A stretch of 64,000 nucleotides of DNA, taken from NCBI RefSeq assembly GCF_029892785.1, contig NZ_JARXXA010000004.1, positions 186,001 through 250,000 on the forward strand, written 5' to 3'. Under the pieces are notes generated by a model that ran no database searches, had not been told where the DNA came from, and worked only from the letters and a program-made list of their open reading frames with translations. How positions within the stretch are numbered: the first letter of the stretch is position 1; each line of letters opens with the position of its first letter. This document shows, piece by piece, positions 1 to 10,111 of this stretch. Both the position numbers and the translations under genes were made by a program. The stretch is from Parabacteroides sp. PH5-46. Lineage in GTDB: Bacteria; Bacteroidota; Bacteroidia; Bacteroidales; Tannerellaceae.

Positions 1-25
1 AGGAACCTATAACAGGTAATAAATT

Positions 26-1489
26 ATGAAACGAGCAGAAGATCAATTATTAGTAATATTCGGAGCTTCGGGAGATCTAACCTCGCGTAAGCTCCTGCCT
101 TCACTTTTTGAGTTACAACTACGCAATATGCTTCCTGAAAAGTTTGCCATTTTAGGAGCAGCCCGAACGGAATATACCGATGAGGAGTTTCGGGTGTTGA
201 ATCGCAAACATATCATAGATGCAGAAGGAGAGGGGATAGATGCAAAACAGTTGGATCTATTTCTGGATAAGCTTTATTATCTGGCTTTCGACTCTACTAC
301 TTCGTCAGAGTATGGTAAATTAAAAGTTCGCATCAGTGAATTGCAGCAGAAAATACAACTGCCGGATAAGATTATCTATTACCTGGCAACGCCTCCTCTT
401 ATGTATGAACTGATTCCTCAATACCTGTTGGAGAACGGAATGAACGAGACTCCGGATCCTAAAGGCTGGCATCGCCTGATTGTAGAAAAACCTTTTGGCA
501 CCAGTTTAGCTTCTGCGCAACATCTTAGCGAACATCTGCGGCATATTTTTGACGAAAAAGAAGTATACCGCATCGACCATTATCTGGGAAAGGAAACAGT
601 GCAGAATATCTTGGTACTGCGTTTTTCTAATGGTATTTTTGAACCCTTATGGAACCGTAACTACATTGATTCGGTAGAGATAAGTGCCTCAGAAACATTA
701 GGAGTTGAAAATCGTGGCAAGTATTACGACGGGGCAGGTGCTATGCGTGATATGATACAGAATCATCTGATGCAGCTAATGGCTTTTACAGCTATGGAGT
801 CGCCGGCTGTTTTTGAGCCCGAGCCTATACGTGACGAGATCGTAAAAGTGTTTCGCGCCATTCGTTCGATACCGGAATCAGAGATTGACAAACAGGTGAT
901 CCGGGCACAATATGAAGGATACAGAGCTGAGAATGCCGTAGCACCGGAATCAACGACTGAAACTTGGGTAGGAATGAAGTTTTTTATCGACAACTGGCGA
1001 TGGAGTGGTGTACCCTTTTATTTCTATACCGGCAAGAAACAGGCAGAAAAACACTCAGAAATCACGATCAACTTCAAGTCTACACCCCACCAGCTTTTTG
1101 TGGGACAGTGTTCGGGTACCTCCTGTAATAAACTGACCATTCGTGTGCAGCCCAATGAAGGTATATCCCTGCGTTTCGGACTGAAAGTACCGGGTGCGGG
1201 TTTTGAAGTAAAACAAGTAAGTATGGATTTCAACTACAGTTCATTGTCCAATGTGAAGCTTCCGGATGCCTATGAACGTTTGCTTCTGGATGCCATGATT
1301 GGTGATTCTACCTTGTACACCCGTAGTGATGCGCTGGAAGCTAGTTGGAAGTTTATTGATCCGATACTGAACTACTGGAAAAAAGCAGGAGATAACAATT
1401 TATATACTTACCCGGCGGGACAAAATGGACCGACAGAGAAATACCTGTTGAGGCCCTTGCGCAAACTGTGTCGCTGCCAGTCAAATTAA
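26..1489 (+). CDS. zwf: Glucose-6-phosphate 1-dehydrogenase
   Basis: Oxidises glucose 6-phosphate to 6-phosphogluconolactone with NADP, the first step of the cytoplasmic oxidative pentose phosphate pathway. The 487-residue protein has the usual length. It shows the N-terminal Rossmann motif GASGDL at residues 13-18, the EKPFG segment near residue 152, and the substrate-binding signature RIDHYLGKE at residues 182-190. The later stretch GVENRGKYYDGAGAM carries the region of the catalytic histidine of this family. The ATG start is clear but has only a weak Shine-Dalgarno sequence, as is common in Bacteroidota. The gene for 6-phosphogluconolactonase follows 5 bases downstream, so the two are almost certainly one operon. 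The start lies only 25 bases into the window, so an upstream partner such as gnd cannot be seen. Confidence 0.97.
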   Translation: MKRAEDQLLVIFGASGDLTSRKLLPSLFELQLRNMLPEKFAILGAARTEYTDEEFRVLNRKHIIDAEGEGIDAKQLDLFLDKLYYLAFDSTTSSEYGKLKVRISELQQKIQLPDKIIYYLATPPLMYELIPQYLLENGMNETPDPKGWHRLIVEKPFGTSLASAQHLSEHLRHIFDEKEVYRIDHYLGKETVQNILVLRFSNGIFEPLWNRNYIDSVEISASETLGVENRGKYYDGAGAMRDMIQNHLMQLMAFTAMESPAVFEPEPIRDEIVKVFRAIRSIPESEIDKQVIRAQYEGYRAENAVAPESTTETWVGMKFFIDNWRWSGVPFYFYTGKKQAEKHSEITINFKSTPHQLFVGQCSGTSCNKLTIRVQPNEGISLRFGLKVPGAGFEVKQVSMDFNYSSLSNVKLPDAYERLLLDAMIGDSTLYTRSDALEASWKFIDPILNYWKKAGDNNLYTYPAGQNGPTEKYLLRPLRKLCRCQSN

Positions 1490-1494
1490 CGGCT

Positions 1495-2196
1495 ATGAAA
1501 ACAGAAACTTACAAAGACTCCCAAGAAGCTTTGAGAGCGTTAACGAATCGTTTGGCTATGTTAATAGAACAAGCAAAAGGAGATGTTTTTAATCTGGCTT
1601 TATCCGGTGGTGAAACGGCTAAGCAAATGTTCGTTTTATGGGCACAGGAATACCAGACAACTATAAACTGGAATACGGTTCGCTTTTACTGGGTAGATGA
1701 ACGTTGTGTCCCGAAAACAGACGAACAAAGCAATTACGGACAGGCGAATAAACTATTCTTTGAACCGATGCATATCCCTAAAAGGCATATTCACCGGATT
1801 AAAGGAGAGAACTATCCACAGGCAGAGGCTAAACGATATTCCGACAGAGTGTCTGGTAAACTGCTAATATATAATGGTCTGCCTCGTTTTGATTGCATCA
1901 TCCTCGGAGTAGGTAATGATGCGCACACTGCCTCTATCTTCCCCAATACCATGCGGTTACTGGAAGACGAACGTCCATACGCCGTCTCCCAACATCCGCA
2001 AACCGGGCAATGTCGCGTCACCATGACAGGATTGTTGATTCTGAACAACACTCCACTTTTGGTACCGATACTGGGACAGGGAAAAACAGAGGTTATTAAG
2101 CATCTGAAAAATGCTTACTCCAAAGATAACCCAACCCCTGCATCCTATATCCTCTCCAAAGCCAAAGATGCTACCGTCTATCTCGCAGAGGAGTGA
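1495..2196 (+). CDS. pgl: 6-phosphogluconolactonase
   Basis: Hydrolyses the lactone made by Zwf to 6-phosphogluconate. The 233-residue protein has the family hallmarks LALSGGETAKQMF near the N terminus, VDERCVP, NYGQANKLFF, and the C-terminal LGVGNDAHTASIFP. I chose ATG 1495 (MKTETYK). The frame is open back to a GTG at 1468, but that would overlap zwf by 22 bases and add residues not seen in the family. The gene lies 5 bases after zwf and ends 6 bases before the stop of a convergent gene, so any terminator must lie inside a coding region. Confidence 0.95.
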   Translation: MKTETYKDSQEALRALTNRLAMLIEQAKGDVFNLALSGGETAKQMFVLWAQEYQTTINWNTVRFYWVDERCVPKTDEQSNYGQANKLFFEPMHIPKRHIHRIKGENYPQAEAKRYSDRVSGKLLIYNGLPRFDCIILGVGNDAHTASIFPNTMRLLEDERPYAVSQHPQTGQCRVTMTGLLILNNTPLLVPILGQGKTEVIKHLKNAYSKDNPTPASYILSKAKDATVYLAEE

Positions 2197-2202
2197 GCAG
2201 AG

Positions 2203-4149
2203 TTATTCCTGTGCAAACCAAACTTTCATCTTTCCGATTCCCCGGTTCGACCAGGTGTAATAAGGGATGAAAGACTGCTCCTTACTGTCTTCTTTTTTCT
2301 TGATGGAGTTTATTCCGCCAAGAAGTTCAGGAGCGCTTTCTACGGAAAAATGATCTTTCGTAGAGAAACGTATCTGCTCAAAATGTCCTTTATTATCTAT
2401 CTCCTCTGCGCAATAAACCAAGGGGCCGTATTCGATAGACATGAGGCCTTTTAAGTCTGTGACCTGCTCATTGGCTACCACATGACGTACCTGCATCGGG
2501 AGGTCGAGCTCTACCAGGCTATTCTCCGGCCAGTCTTGTTTTATTTCAAAATATCCATTAGTAAGTTCACCTTTGATTTCCTTGCCATCCAGCCATACTT
2601 TATAAGTATCATCAGAGGTGTCGGCATATTGATATAGAGAGCTGGGAACAGGTTTGTTCACTACCCATTCGGGGATACGGATTTTTAATGCGAAAGCTTG
2701 TCTCTCGTTAGCAGAGACATGTATTTTAATTTTTCCATCCCAGGGGTAATTTGTTTCCTGCTTAATTGTAACAGCCTTTCCGGGTATGGAAGCTTTGTTC
2801 GACATAAAAAGATTGATATAGATATCGTTATCGTGTGTTGCATAGATCAAATTAGGCACATAGGGAATAAAGCGTATCAGATTAGTTGGACAGCAGGAGC
2901 AGTCAAACCAAGCCTCACGCGTACAAGCTCCTTTGTTAAAAGCATATTCTCCATCTGATTCCAGAGGATTGGGGTAGAAAAATTCTGTTCCTTCCAACGA
3001 TATACCTGCAATAAGTGCATTATACATTGTACGTTCAATGATATCATAGTATTTGGCATCTCCCGTGAGACGGAATAAGCGTTCGTTCCAGTAAACACTA
3101 CCTATGGAAGCGCATGTCTCGCTATAAGCTGTCAGGTTGGGTAGTTCGTAGTTGTCACCAAACATTTCCAGGTGATGGCGTGAACCGATTCCTCCCGTGA
3201 TATACATCTTTTTATTAACCATATTTTCCCATAGCTTATGAACTGCCGCCAGGTACTCTGCATCTTGGTAAATGGCCGCAATATCAGTCATGCCAGCATA
3301 CATATAGACTGCCCGAACGGCATGCCCAACAGCTTCCTCTTGTTCAAGTACTGGAAGGTGATCCTGTATATTTTCAGCTCCCCAGATTTCACGGACAGAC
3401 GAGTCGCCTCGCAAATCAAGGAACTTCTTAGATAAATGCAGGTATTCTTCTTTGCCTGTAATCTGATATAATTTGATTAGTCCGGTTTCCACAATCTGAT
3501 GGCCGGGTACTGCGTTGTATGTATTGTCGCCAAAGACGCTCAGCAGCAGGTCGGCATTCTTCAGGGCGATATCCAACATGTTCCGTTTTCCGGTTGCCCA
3601 ATAATAGGCAGCAGCTGCTTCAAACAAATGTCCGCTATTATATAGTTCGTGACTGATGTCCAGATGGCTCCAGCGTGGACCGGGTGTTACCCAGTCTGAT
3701 GTAGGTTTCATTGGGTTTATCGTACGCCAGGTAGTCAAATAACCGTCGGGTTCCTGTCCCTGGGCGATAATTGTGATTACAGAATCGGCGTATGCTTCCA
3801 GAGTAGGATTGGGACTGTTTATTAATGAATAGGCAAGCCCCTCTAATGTTTTATATACATCTGTGTCGTCGAAAGGCATTTTTCCACGTGCGCAGCCTTC
3901 TCCCCCTTTGATTACCTGTCCGGCAATCACGAAGTTTTCCAAGCGTCCTTCTGCTTCACATTTGTCAAAGGCATATCTGATCACTTTGTTTTGTATGCTC
4001 TCAATTCTTGGCAACCAAAAGTTATCGCTTAATTGTACATGATTAAGATTTACCGCTTCAATAGGATAGTTGGAATAGGTCTCAGCTTTCTCAACTTTAT
4101 TACAAGCGAAAGCCGCAATAATGCATGTTGTAAGTAAGATTTTTTTCAT
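2203..4149 (-). CDS. GH127 family beta-L-arabinofuranosidase-like lipoprotein
   Basis: Predicted exported glycoside hydrolase of the GH127/DUF1680 family, whose characterised members remove terminal beta-L-arabinofuranose from plant glycans. The start is set at ATG 4149 (MKKILLTTCII), giving 648 residues with a lipoprotein signal ending AAFAC at Cys16; the frame is open 24 codons further upstream, but that stretch has no signal character. Family metal and catalytic residues are visible: an E-T-C-A-S block near the middle and the vicinal cysteines in FDCSCCPTN. Known GH127 enzymes coordinate zinc with one Glu and three Cys, one of the paired Cys being the nucleophile. No susC/susD or other polysaccharide genes adjoin it, so its substrate cannot be read from context. 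GH146 or related DUF1680 specificities remain possible. Confidence 0.88.
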   Translation of the reverse strand: MKKILLTTCIIAAFACNKVEKAETYSNYPIEAVNLNHVQLSDNFWLPRIESIQNKVIRYAFDKCEAEGRLENFVIAGQVIKGGEGCARGKMPFDDTDVYKTLEGLAYSLINSPNPTLEAYADSVITIIAQGQEPDGYLTTWRTINPMKPTSDWVTPGPRWSHLDISHELYNSGHLFEAAAAYYWATGKRNMLDIALKNADLLLSVFGDNTYNAVPGHQIVETGLIKLYQITGKEEYLHLSKKFLDLRGDSSVREIWGAENIQDHLPVLEQEEAVGHAVRAVYMYAGMTDIAAIYQDAEYLAAVHKLWENMVNKKMYITGGIGSRHHLEMFGDNYELPNLTAYSETCASIGSVYWNERLFRLTGDAKYYDIIERTMYNALIAGISLEGTEFFYPNPLESDGEYAFNKGACTREAWFDCSCCPTNLIRFIPYVPNLIYATHDNDIYINLFMSNKASIPGKAVTIKQETNYPWDGKIKIHVSANERQAFALKIRIPEWVVNKPVPSSLYQYADTSDDTYKVWLDGKEIKGELTNGYFEIKQDWPENSLVELDLPMQVRHVVANEQVTDLKGLMSIEYGPLVYCAEEIDNKGHFEQIRFSTKDHFSVESAPELLGGINSIKKKEDSKEQSFIPYYTWSNRGIGKMKVWFAQE

Positions 4150-4416
4150 ACAAATAGAGTTGAATAATAAATTTACAGTTGAAAGATAGTACAAATATGC
4201 GTATTTTCTACAATTTATCAAACATTAAATTACCCACCCCTATAAAACAATTAAAGGATATCTCCCGACATCCTATAATCTACTTTGTTAACCTTAAATC
4301 TAATACTATTATGAAAAAACCACAATGCAAATATACGGCTTTTTCAATAGTTGCCAATAGGCAAAGTATTAAATAGTGTTGGCCCAAGTTTAAGAAAGTA
4401 TAATTTTTGATATACC

Positions 4417-5316
4417 TCAAGTATTGAGTTGAATATGTTTGATAATCTCGGCTTCCTGATCGGGATGAAACCAGCTGATATCCGTGTCACGCTTAAACCA
4501 GGTCATCTGTTTACGGGCATATACACGGGAGTTACGCTTAATCTTTTCAACGGCAAAATCCAATGTCCAGTTTCCATCCAGATACTGAAACAATTCTTTG
4601 TAACCTACAGTATTCAGAGAGTTCAGATGCTTGTAAGGATACGCTTTGCGAGCTTCCTCCAATAGCCCGTCAGCCATCATCAGATCTACCCGCTGATTGA
4701 TTCGTTCGCACAACTCTTCACGTTCGCGTGTGAGGCCGATCTTTATGATCCTGAAAGGCCGCTCTTTCCGACTGTTCGTCCGGAAAGAAGAATAAGGCTT
4801 ACCGGTCATCCGGCATACTTCAACAGCATGGATTACCCGCTTATGATTCTTTCGGTCTACTTCTTCGTAATGTATAGGATCACTGGCTTTCAGTTCTTCC
4901 AGGATAGGAGCAAGCCCTTCTTCTTCAAACTGTCTGTATATGGCAGTACGTATTTCTGGAGTGATTGTCGGGATATCATCAATGCCTTTGCAGATAGCAT
5001 CTATATACATCATGGAGCCGCCTGACATAACAACAATTGGGATTGTCTCAAATAGCCGGTCTAATAGTGAGAGAACGTCCGTTTCAAAGTTGCTGGCACT
5101 ATAATAATCGGTCAAGACCAGAGTTCCAACCATGAAATGCTGAACCCTTTTTTGCTGCTCAAGAGTAGGGGCTGCCGTACCGATAGGCAAATCTTTATAC
5201 AGTTGGCGTGAATCGGATGAGATAATGGGGGAGTTGAAATGTTCTGCAATCCGTAAACTTAATTCAGTTTTTCCAACTCCGGTAGGTCCCAGTAATATAA
5301 CAAGTGTTTGGTTCAA
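4417..5316 (-). CDS. miaA: tRNA dimethylallyltransferase
   Basis: Transfers a dimethylallyl group to N6 of adenosine 37 in tRNAs reading UNN codons. The 299-residue protein begins with the P-loop GPTGVGKT at residues 10-17, followed by [19 protein letters not shown], the substrate-binding part of the family. The start codon is TTG at 5316, overlapping the TGA of the upstream gene as TTGA; no in-frame ATG lies close, so TTG appears to be the true start and suggests translational coupling. The sequence GTAAPT where many MiaA proteins have GTAKPS suggests the second MiaA type often seen in Bacteroidota. A 267-base gap with no convincing gene separates it from the GH127 gene; it holds one weak minus-strand -7 box (TATATTTG complement, 4328-4335). 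Confidence 0.93.
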   Translation of the reverse strand: MNQTLVILLGPTGVGKTELSLRIAEHFNSPIISSDSRQLYKDLPIGTAAPTLEQQKRVQHFMVGTLVLTDYYSASNFETDVLSLLDRLFETIPIVVMSGGSMMYIDAICKGIDDIPTITPEIRTAIYRQFEEEGLAPILEELKASDPIHYEEVDRKNHKRVIHAVEVCRMTGKPYSSFRTNSRKERPFRIIKIGLTREREELCERINQRVDLMMADGLLEEARKAYPYKHLNSLNTVGYKELFQYLDGNWTLDFAVEKIKRNSRVYARKQMTWFKRDTDISWFHPDQEAEIIKHIQLNT

Positions 5317-5873
5317 TAACGATCTTCTTCAAAAGAAATATCACCCGCATTGTCAAGTCCTTCAAATCCGCTACTATCCAGCTCATCTATGTCATATTCG
5401 GAGTCGCCGTAGAAATCTTCTCCCAGCAAATCTGTAATAGGGCTCTTTGTTTCGGCTTCTTTGAAATCGATCGTTTGAGAGGGAGGTGTTCCTTCTGAGC
5501 GGCTGCAAATAGCTTTGTCAAGCGTTTGGCCAGGAACTACCTCGCGAAGTTCAATAAAGAAAGCACGTTCTGTAAGATAATCAAATACATACAGCATTTT
5601 TTGTTCTTCATCTTCCAGTAACTCTTCTAAACGTGTATCTTCCATAATGTAGCTATCCTCTTCCGAAGAGGCGCCCATGTCTATCAGTGTAATTTCCGTT
5701 TTTTTGCTCCAGTCGTCATCACAGATAAAGAATGAAGCCATTTGGTTTTTGTCGTATTTTACAGAGTCGACAATTGCATTGTGAAGGTCCAGAAAGGTAG
5801 CTTCCGAGTCTATTTTTATTTCCCGGATAAATTCGTCTACTTCGTCTGACACTATTAAAAATCGGAATATCAT
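5313..5873 (-). CDS. Small acidic protein, pRiA4b ORF3-like fold (tentative)
   Basis: A 186-residue acidic protein of unknown function. Residues 1-90 resemble the plasmid pRiA4b ORF-3-like family: the pattern includes [15 protein letters not shown] and [14 protein letters not shown], which recall that family's segment around a conserved W. The C-terminal third is low-complexity and rich in Asp, Glu and Ser. No signal peptide or membrane segment is visible, so it is probably cytoplasmic. It lies between lpxA and miaA on the same strand and overlaps miaA by 4 bases, which suggests cotranscription. Nothing in the sequence assigns an activity, and the family match is by eye only. Confidence 0.75.
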   Translation of the reverse strand: MIFRFLIVSDEVDEFIREIKIDSEATFLDLHNAIVDSVKYDKNQMASFFICDDDWSKKTEITLIDMGASSEEDSYIMEDTRLEELLEDEEQKMLYVFDYLTERAFFIELREVVPGQTLDKAICSRSEGTPPSQTIDFKEAETKSPITDLLGEDFYGDSEYDIDELDSSGFEGLDNAGDISFEEDRY

Positions 5874-5923
5874 AGTTTATAGTATTTATATGGTTCAAAA
5901 ATAATTATCAACTGTCACTTGAT

Positions 5924-6712
5924 TTATAGTTCATCAATAGAACCTCTTACGATACCTCTGCTTGACGATTTGATAAAGTTCAATATTAAATCTCTTTCCA
6001 CACTGGGAACATATTCGGTTTCGATTGCCCGTAAGGCTTCCGTATTGTTCAATCCTCTGGTATAGAGTGTACGATAAATATCTTGAATAAGGAATACCTG
6101 ATCGTTGGTAAATCCACGCCGACGTAATCCTACGATATTAATCCCGCAGTAAACGATAGGTTCTCTACCTATCAATGTATAAGGAGGGATGTCTTTTCCA
6201 ACACGGGAACCTCCCTGTATCATAACATGCTTGGATATACGGGCGAATTGATGAACCAGGCTTCCTCCGCTGATAATGGCATAATCATCAATTTCTACTT
6301 CGCCTGCCAATTGAGACGCGTTCCCCAATATTATGTTATCTTTCAAAACACAGTCATGTGCGATATGGCTGTAGGCCATGATCAAACAATTATTACCAAC
6401 AACTGTCTTACCTTTAGATGCTGTTCCTCGGTTTACGGTCGCACATTCCCGGATCGTTGTATTGTCACCAATCTCAGCCGTAGTTCTTTCTCCGGCAAAT
6501 TTTAGATCCTGAGGAATCCCGCCGATCACTGCTCCCGGAAATATCTTGCAATTTTTGCCAATACGTGCTCCGTCTAAGATAACAGCATGTGACAGTATAT
6601 GAGAATGATCGCCAATTTCAACATCTTTCTCAATAACAACAAAAGGATCAATAATCACATTCTTCCCTATTTTTGCTTCGGGATGAATAACGGCTAAAGG
6701 CGAATGACTCAT
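5924..6712 (-). CDS. lpxA: UDP-N-acetylglucosamine acyltransferase
   Basis: First enzyme of lipid A synthesis: it transfers a 3-hydroxyacyl chain from acyl carrier protein to the 3-OH of UDP-GlcNAc in the cytoplasm. The 262-residue protein is built of hexapeptide repeats (I-G-x-x-x patterns) through about residue 190, folding as a left-handed beta helix, and ends in the helical C-terminal domain of LpxA. The catalytic histidine is expected in SHIAHDC, around H119. It is the third gene of a lipid A run, following lpxD and lpxC-fabZ on the minus strand with an 11-base gap to the latter. Confidence 0.96.
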   Translation of the reverse strand: MSHSPLAVIHPEAKIGKNVIIDPFVVIEKDVEIGDHSHILSHAVILDGARIGKNCKIFPGAVIGGIPQDLKFAGERTTAEIGDNTTIRECATVNRGTASKGKTVVGNNCLIMAYSHIAHDCVLKDNIILGNASQLAGEVEIDDYAIISGGSLVHQFARISKHVMIQGGSRVGKDIPPYTLIGREPIVYCGINIVGLRRRGFTNDQVFLIQDIYRTLYTRGLNNTEALRAIETEYVPSVERDLILNFIKSSSRGIVRGSIDEL

Positions 6713-6723
6713 GTTCTGTACTA

Positions 6724-8112
6724 TTATTTATTTTTTACAATTTGTGCCATAAACTCTGCTTCGGCAACCAGTTTTTCTCCTACGAAAACATACCCTTTCA
6801 TGGTAGAAATCCCTCTCCGGATAGGAGCAAGCAATTCAAGACGAAGGATGATTGTATCACCGGGAGTCACTTTTTGCCTGAATTTTACCTGGTCTATCTT
6901 CATGAAATAAGTAGAATAACGCTCGGGTTCATCTACAGAATTCAACACCAGCAAACCACCGGTTTGAGCCATTGCTTCTACCAGTAAAACCCCAGGCATA
7001 ACCGGCTCTTGCGGGAAATGTCCCTGAAAAAAAGGTTCGTTTACTGTTATATTTTTAATCCCTACAATGTGGTTGCCTCCAATCTCTATAATTTTGTCAA
7101 CCAACAGGAATGGATAACGATGTGGCAACAATTCTTTGATGCGATTAACATCCATAACCGGCAGGGTGTTCGGATCATATACCGGTGCCTGTATCTCGTT
7201 CAGCTTGATGTCTTTACGGATTAAACGCGCCAGTTGGTTGTTTATTTTATGTCCCGGGCGGGTAGCGATAATTCTTCCACGGATGGGTTTGCCGATTAGT
7301 GCAATATCGCCTATTACGTCTATTAACTTATGACGGGCCGGTTCATTATCAAATACCAAAGGCTCATTGTTGATATATCCCAAAGAGGTGATATCTTTAT
7401 AGGGGATGTTCATTTCTTCTGCCAACTTCTTCAATGAATCTTCAGGCATTATCTTGTCATATATTACAATGGCATTGTCCAGACTGCCGCCTTTTATCAG
7501 ATTATTGTTCAGTAAGGCTTCTATTTCGCGGACAAATACGAATGTTCGCGAGGATGCCACTTCTGTGGCGAATTCATTTATATCATTAAGCGTAGCAAAC
7601 TGATTGTAAAGAACAGGCGAATCAAAGGATATCAGTACATTCAGACTGAACTTATCATCTGGTAATATCATGAGTGACGAACCTGTTTTCTCGTCTGTTA
7701 CTTCAATTTTATTTTTTACGATATAAAAATCTTTGGGTGCTTGTTGTTCCACTATCCCTACCTTTTGTATTGCTTCCACATAAAAACGGGAACTACCATC
7801 CAATATCGGGAATTCCGGAGCATCAATTTCGATCAGGCAATTATCTATTCCTGCAGCATATAAAGCAGCCATGGCATGTTCTATAGTACTTACCTGAACA
7901 TCATTTTTAGCTATTACTGTTCCTCTTTGAGTGGCGATAACATTTTCGGCCAATGCATCGATAATAGGTTGATCTTCCAGATCGATACGTTTTATCTTAT
8001 AACCATGATTTTCGGGAGCCGGATTGAATGTTATATTGATAAGCTCCAAACCGGTGTGCAACCCTTTTCCTTGCAAAGAAAAGCTATTGGCTAATGTATT
8101 TTGTTTCAACAT
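6724..8112 (-). CDS. lpxC-fabZ: Bifunctional UDP-3-O-acyl-GlcNAc deacetylase / 3-hydroxyacyl-ACP dehydratase
   Basis: A natural fusion typical of Bacteroidota. Residues 1 to about 300 are LpxC, the zinc-dependent deacetylase and committed step of lipid A synthesis, with the metal-binding STIEHAMAALYAAG and the later ARHKLIDVIGDIAL. Residues from about 315 to 462 are FabZ, the dehydratase of fatty acid elongation, with LLPHRYPFLLVDK, catalytic H365 in QGHFPQEPVMPG and catalytic E379 in VEAMAQTGG. The fusion ties together two enzymes that draw on the same 3-hydroxyacyl-ACP pool. It starts 4 bases after the lpxD stop and precedes lpxA, so the three form one operon. Confidence 0.97.
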   Translation of the reverse strand: MLKQNTLANSFSLQGKGLHTGLELINITFNPAPENHGYKIKRIDLEDQPIIDALAENVIATQRGTVIAKNDVQVSTIEHAMAALYAAGIDNCLIEIDAPEFPILDGSSRFYVEAIQKVGIVEQQAPKDFYIVKNKIEVTDEKTGSSLMILPDDKFSLNVLISFDSPVLYNQFATLNDINEFATEVASSRTFVFVREIEALLNNNLIKGGSLDNAIVIYDKIMPEDSLKKLAEEMNIPYKDITSLGYINNEPLVFDNEPARHKLIDVIGDIALIGKPIRGRIIATRPGHKINNQLARLIRKDIKLNEIQAPVYDPNTLPVMDVNRIKELLPHRYPFLLVDKIIEIGGNHIVGIKNITVNEPFFQGHFPQEPVMPGVLLVEAMAQTGGLLVLNSVDEPERYSTYFMKIDQVKFRQKVTPGDTIILRLELLAPIRRGISTMKGYVFVGEKLVAEAEFMAQIVKNK

Positions 8113-8116
8113 GCGT

Positions 8117-9166
8117 TTATTTATCTTGTTTGTTAATTTCGTTTTTAAGGAGTTCTACTTCTTTCTGTAGCTGTCCGATTATTCTGTATATATCCGGCAA
8201 GCGATGGAAGACTGCGCTTGAGCGCATATATAGTCTTGCATCAATAGCCGGTGCTCCCAGAACTTTGTGACCCTCTTCTATATTCCCTATCACGCCTGCT
8301 TGTGCGCCTATCGATACATTGTCATCGATACGGATATGCCCCGCCAATCCGGCTTGTCCGCCAAACTGACAGTGTTTCCCTATCTTTACCGATCCGGAGA
8401 TGCCTACCTGTGAAGCCATGACAGTATGTTCGCCCACTTCCACATTGTGGGCTATCTGCACTAGGTTGTCCAGCTTTACGCCTTTACGGATAATAGTAGA
8501 GTCCATTACGGCACGGTCGATAGTGGTATTCGCACCTACTTCCACATCGTCTTCCAATATGACATTTCCCAGTTGGGGTATCTTCTTGTAATTTTCTCCC
8601 TCGGGGGCAAAGCCAAAACCGTCTGAGCCTATTACCGAACCGGCATGCAATATACAATTCTTTCCGATAATGCATCCTTCGTATATCGTAACATGGGGAT
8701 AAACAATGGCATTATCTCCAAGGGATACATGGTCACCGACATAGGCGTGAGGATATATTTTACAGTTATTTCCTATTTTTGTCTGTTCGCCTATATAGGC
8801 AAAATTACCTATATAGCAATCATTGCCAATCGTAGCCGTAGCGTCGATAAAAGCTGTAGGATCGATACCTGTTTTTTTCTTTTTGGACTGCTCTACAATA
8901 TCCAACAAAATGGCTAATGCCGCATAAGCATTTGCTACTCGAACCAAAGTGGACTTGATGGGGGCTGTGGGGGTAAAATCATTATTAACCAAAACAATAC
9001 TTGCTTCTGTATTGTAAATATGATGCTCGTATTTTGGATTAGCTAAAAAAGATAATGATCCTGGTTTACCTTCCTCTATTTTTGAGAAATTATTAACTTT
9101 TGTATTCTGGTCACCTTCCACGCTTCCATTCAAAAAGGTTGCAATTTGTTGAGCTGTAAACTCCAT
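8117..9166 (-). CDS. lpxD: UDP-3-O-acylglucosamine N-acyltransferase
   Basis: Third step of lipid A synthesis: N-acylation of UDP-3-O-acyl-glucosamine. The 349-residue protein has the LpxD N-terminal uridine-binding domain (residues 1-100), a long hexapeptide-repeat helix, and a C-terminal helix for ACP binding ([12 protein letters not shown]). The expected catalytic histidine is H240 in QIAHNVEVG, at nearly the same position as in the Escherichia coli enzyme. It is the first gene of the lpxD-lpxC/fabZ-lpxA run. The 89 bases between its start and the pyrF stop are AT-rich and probably hold its promoter, but I see no perfect -7 and -33 pair. Confidence 0.96.
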   Translation of the reverse strand: MEFTAQQIATFLNGSVEGDQNTKVNNFSKIEEGKPGSLSFLANPKYEHHIYNTEASIVLVNNDFTPTAPIKSTLVRVANAYAALAILLDIVEQSKKKKTGIDPTAFIDATATIGNDCYIGNFAYIGEQTKIGNNCKIYPHAYVGDHVSLGDNAIVYPHVTIYEGCIIGKNCILHAGSVIGSDGFGFAPEGENYKKIPQLGNVILEDDVEVGANTTIDRAVMDSTIIRKGVKLDNLVQIAHNVEVGEHTVMASQVGISGSVKIGKHCQFGGQAGLAGHIRIDDNVSIGAQAGVIGNIEEGHKVLGAPAIDARLYMRSSAVFHRLPDIYRIIGQLQKEVELLKNEINKQDK

Positions 9167-9255
9167 TTAGTTGTTCAGTTTAATTAAAATTTATCATATA
9201 TATATTTATGCAACATAGAACAGCTTGCAAATTTGAAAAAAAATATTGGTTTTCC

Positions 9256-10098
9256 CTATGACAAAACGTGAATAATTCCGTTATCTTGTAAATAAGTAGC
9301 CATTTCCTGCTGTATAACATACGCTTCTTTGCGTGCTGTTAATGCAAAGTTTTCACTATTGTCTGCATAAATAATAGCACGGGAGGAGTTAACCAATAGG
9401 CCACACTCTTTATTCATCCCATATTGTACAACTTCTTTCAGGCTTCCTCCCTGAGCGCCAACACCGGGTACCAGCAGGAAATGATGAGGTGCATGTTTTC
9501 TTATCTCAAGGAATAATTCTCCCTGGGTAGCACCTACTACATACATCATTTGCTCATCAGTAGCCCATTCCTGCGACTTCTTCAGAACTGTTTCAAAGAG
9601 ACGTTCCCCTGAACGCATCTCTTGCATCTGGAAGTCTTGCGAGCCTTTATTAGAGGTAAGCGCCAGTAGGATAACCCAGCTTTCGGGATACAGGAGGAAA
9701 GGTTTCACACTGTCTTCTCCCATATAGGGGGCTACGGTTACGGCATCTACCTTCAGGTGGTCGAAGAACGAACGGGCGTACATCTCGGATGTATTGCCGA
9801 TATCCCCGCGTTTGGCATCTGCAATGATAAACTGGTCGGGATAATTCGTTTTCAGGTAATTCACTGTTTTCTCAAATGCCAGCAAACCGCTTACTCCCAG
9901 GCTTTCATAAAATGCCAGATTAGGTTTGTACGCTACGCAGTATTCGTGTGTAGCATCAATAATAGCTTTGTTAAAAGCAAATAGAGGATCTTCTTCCTGC
10001 AGTAAATGCTGAGGTATTTTTTTTATATCAGTATCCAATCCGATGCATAAAAAGGATTGTTTCCGTTTAATATTGTCAACGAGTTCTTGTTTGTTCAT
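9256..10098 (-). CDS. pyrF: Orotidine 5'-phosphate decarboxylase, type 2
   Basis: Decarboxylates OMP to UMP, the last step of de novo pyrimidine synthesis. The 280-residue length and the active-site motif [14 protein letters not shown] (D-K-x-x-D) match the longer type 2 subfamily rather than the roughly 230-residue type 1 enzymes. The phosphate-binding end [11 protein letters not shown] is also present. It lies 13 bases after prfA on the same strand, so purM, prfA and pyrF are probably cotranscribed. Confidence 0.95.
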   Translation of the reverse strand: MNKQELVDNIKRKQSFLCIGLDTDIKKIPQHLLQEEDPLFAFNKAIIDATHEYCVAYKPNLAFYESLGVSGLLAFEKTVNYLKTNYPDQFIIADAKRGDIGNTSEMYARSFFDHLKVDAVTVAPYMGEDSVKPFLLYPESWVILLALTSNKGSQDFQMQEMRSGERLFETVLKKSQEWATDEQMMYVVGATQGELFLEIRKHAPHHFLLVPGVGAQGGSLKEVVQYGMNKECGLLVNSSRAIIYADNSENFALTARKEAYVIQQEMATYLQDNGIIHVLS

Positions 10099-10111
10099 TT
10101 TGGTTGTTTAT

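Noticed and set aside
4179-4376. 65-codon plus-strand open frame upstream of the GH127 gene
   Set aside because: AT-rich, no family features, and overlaps the promoter region of the GH127 gene.
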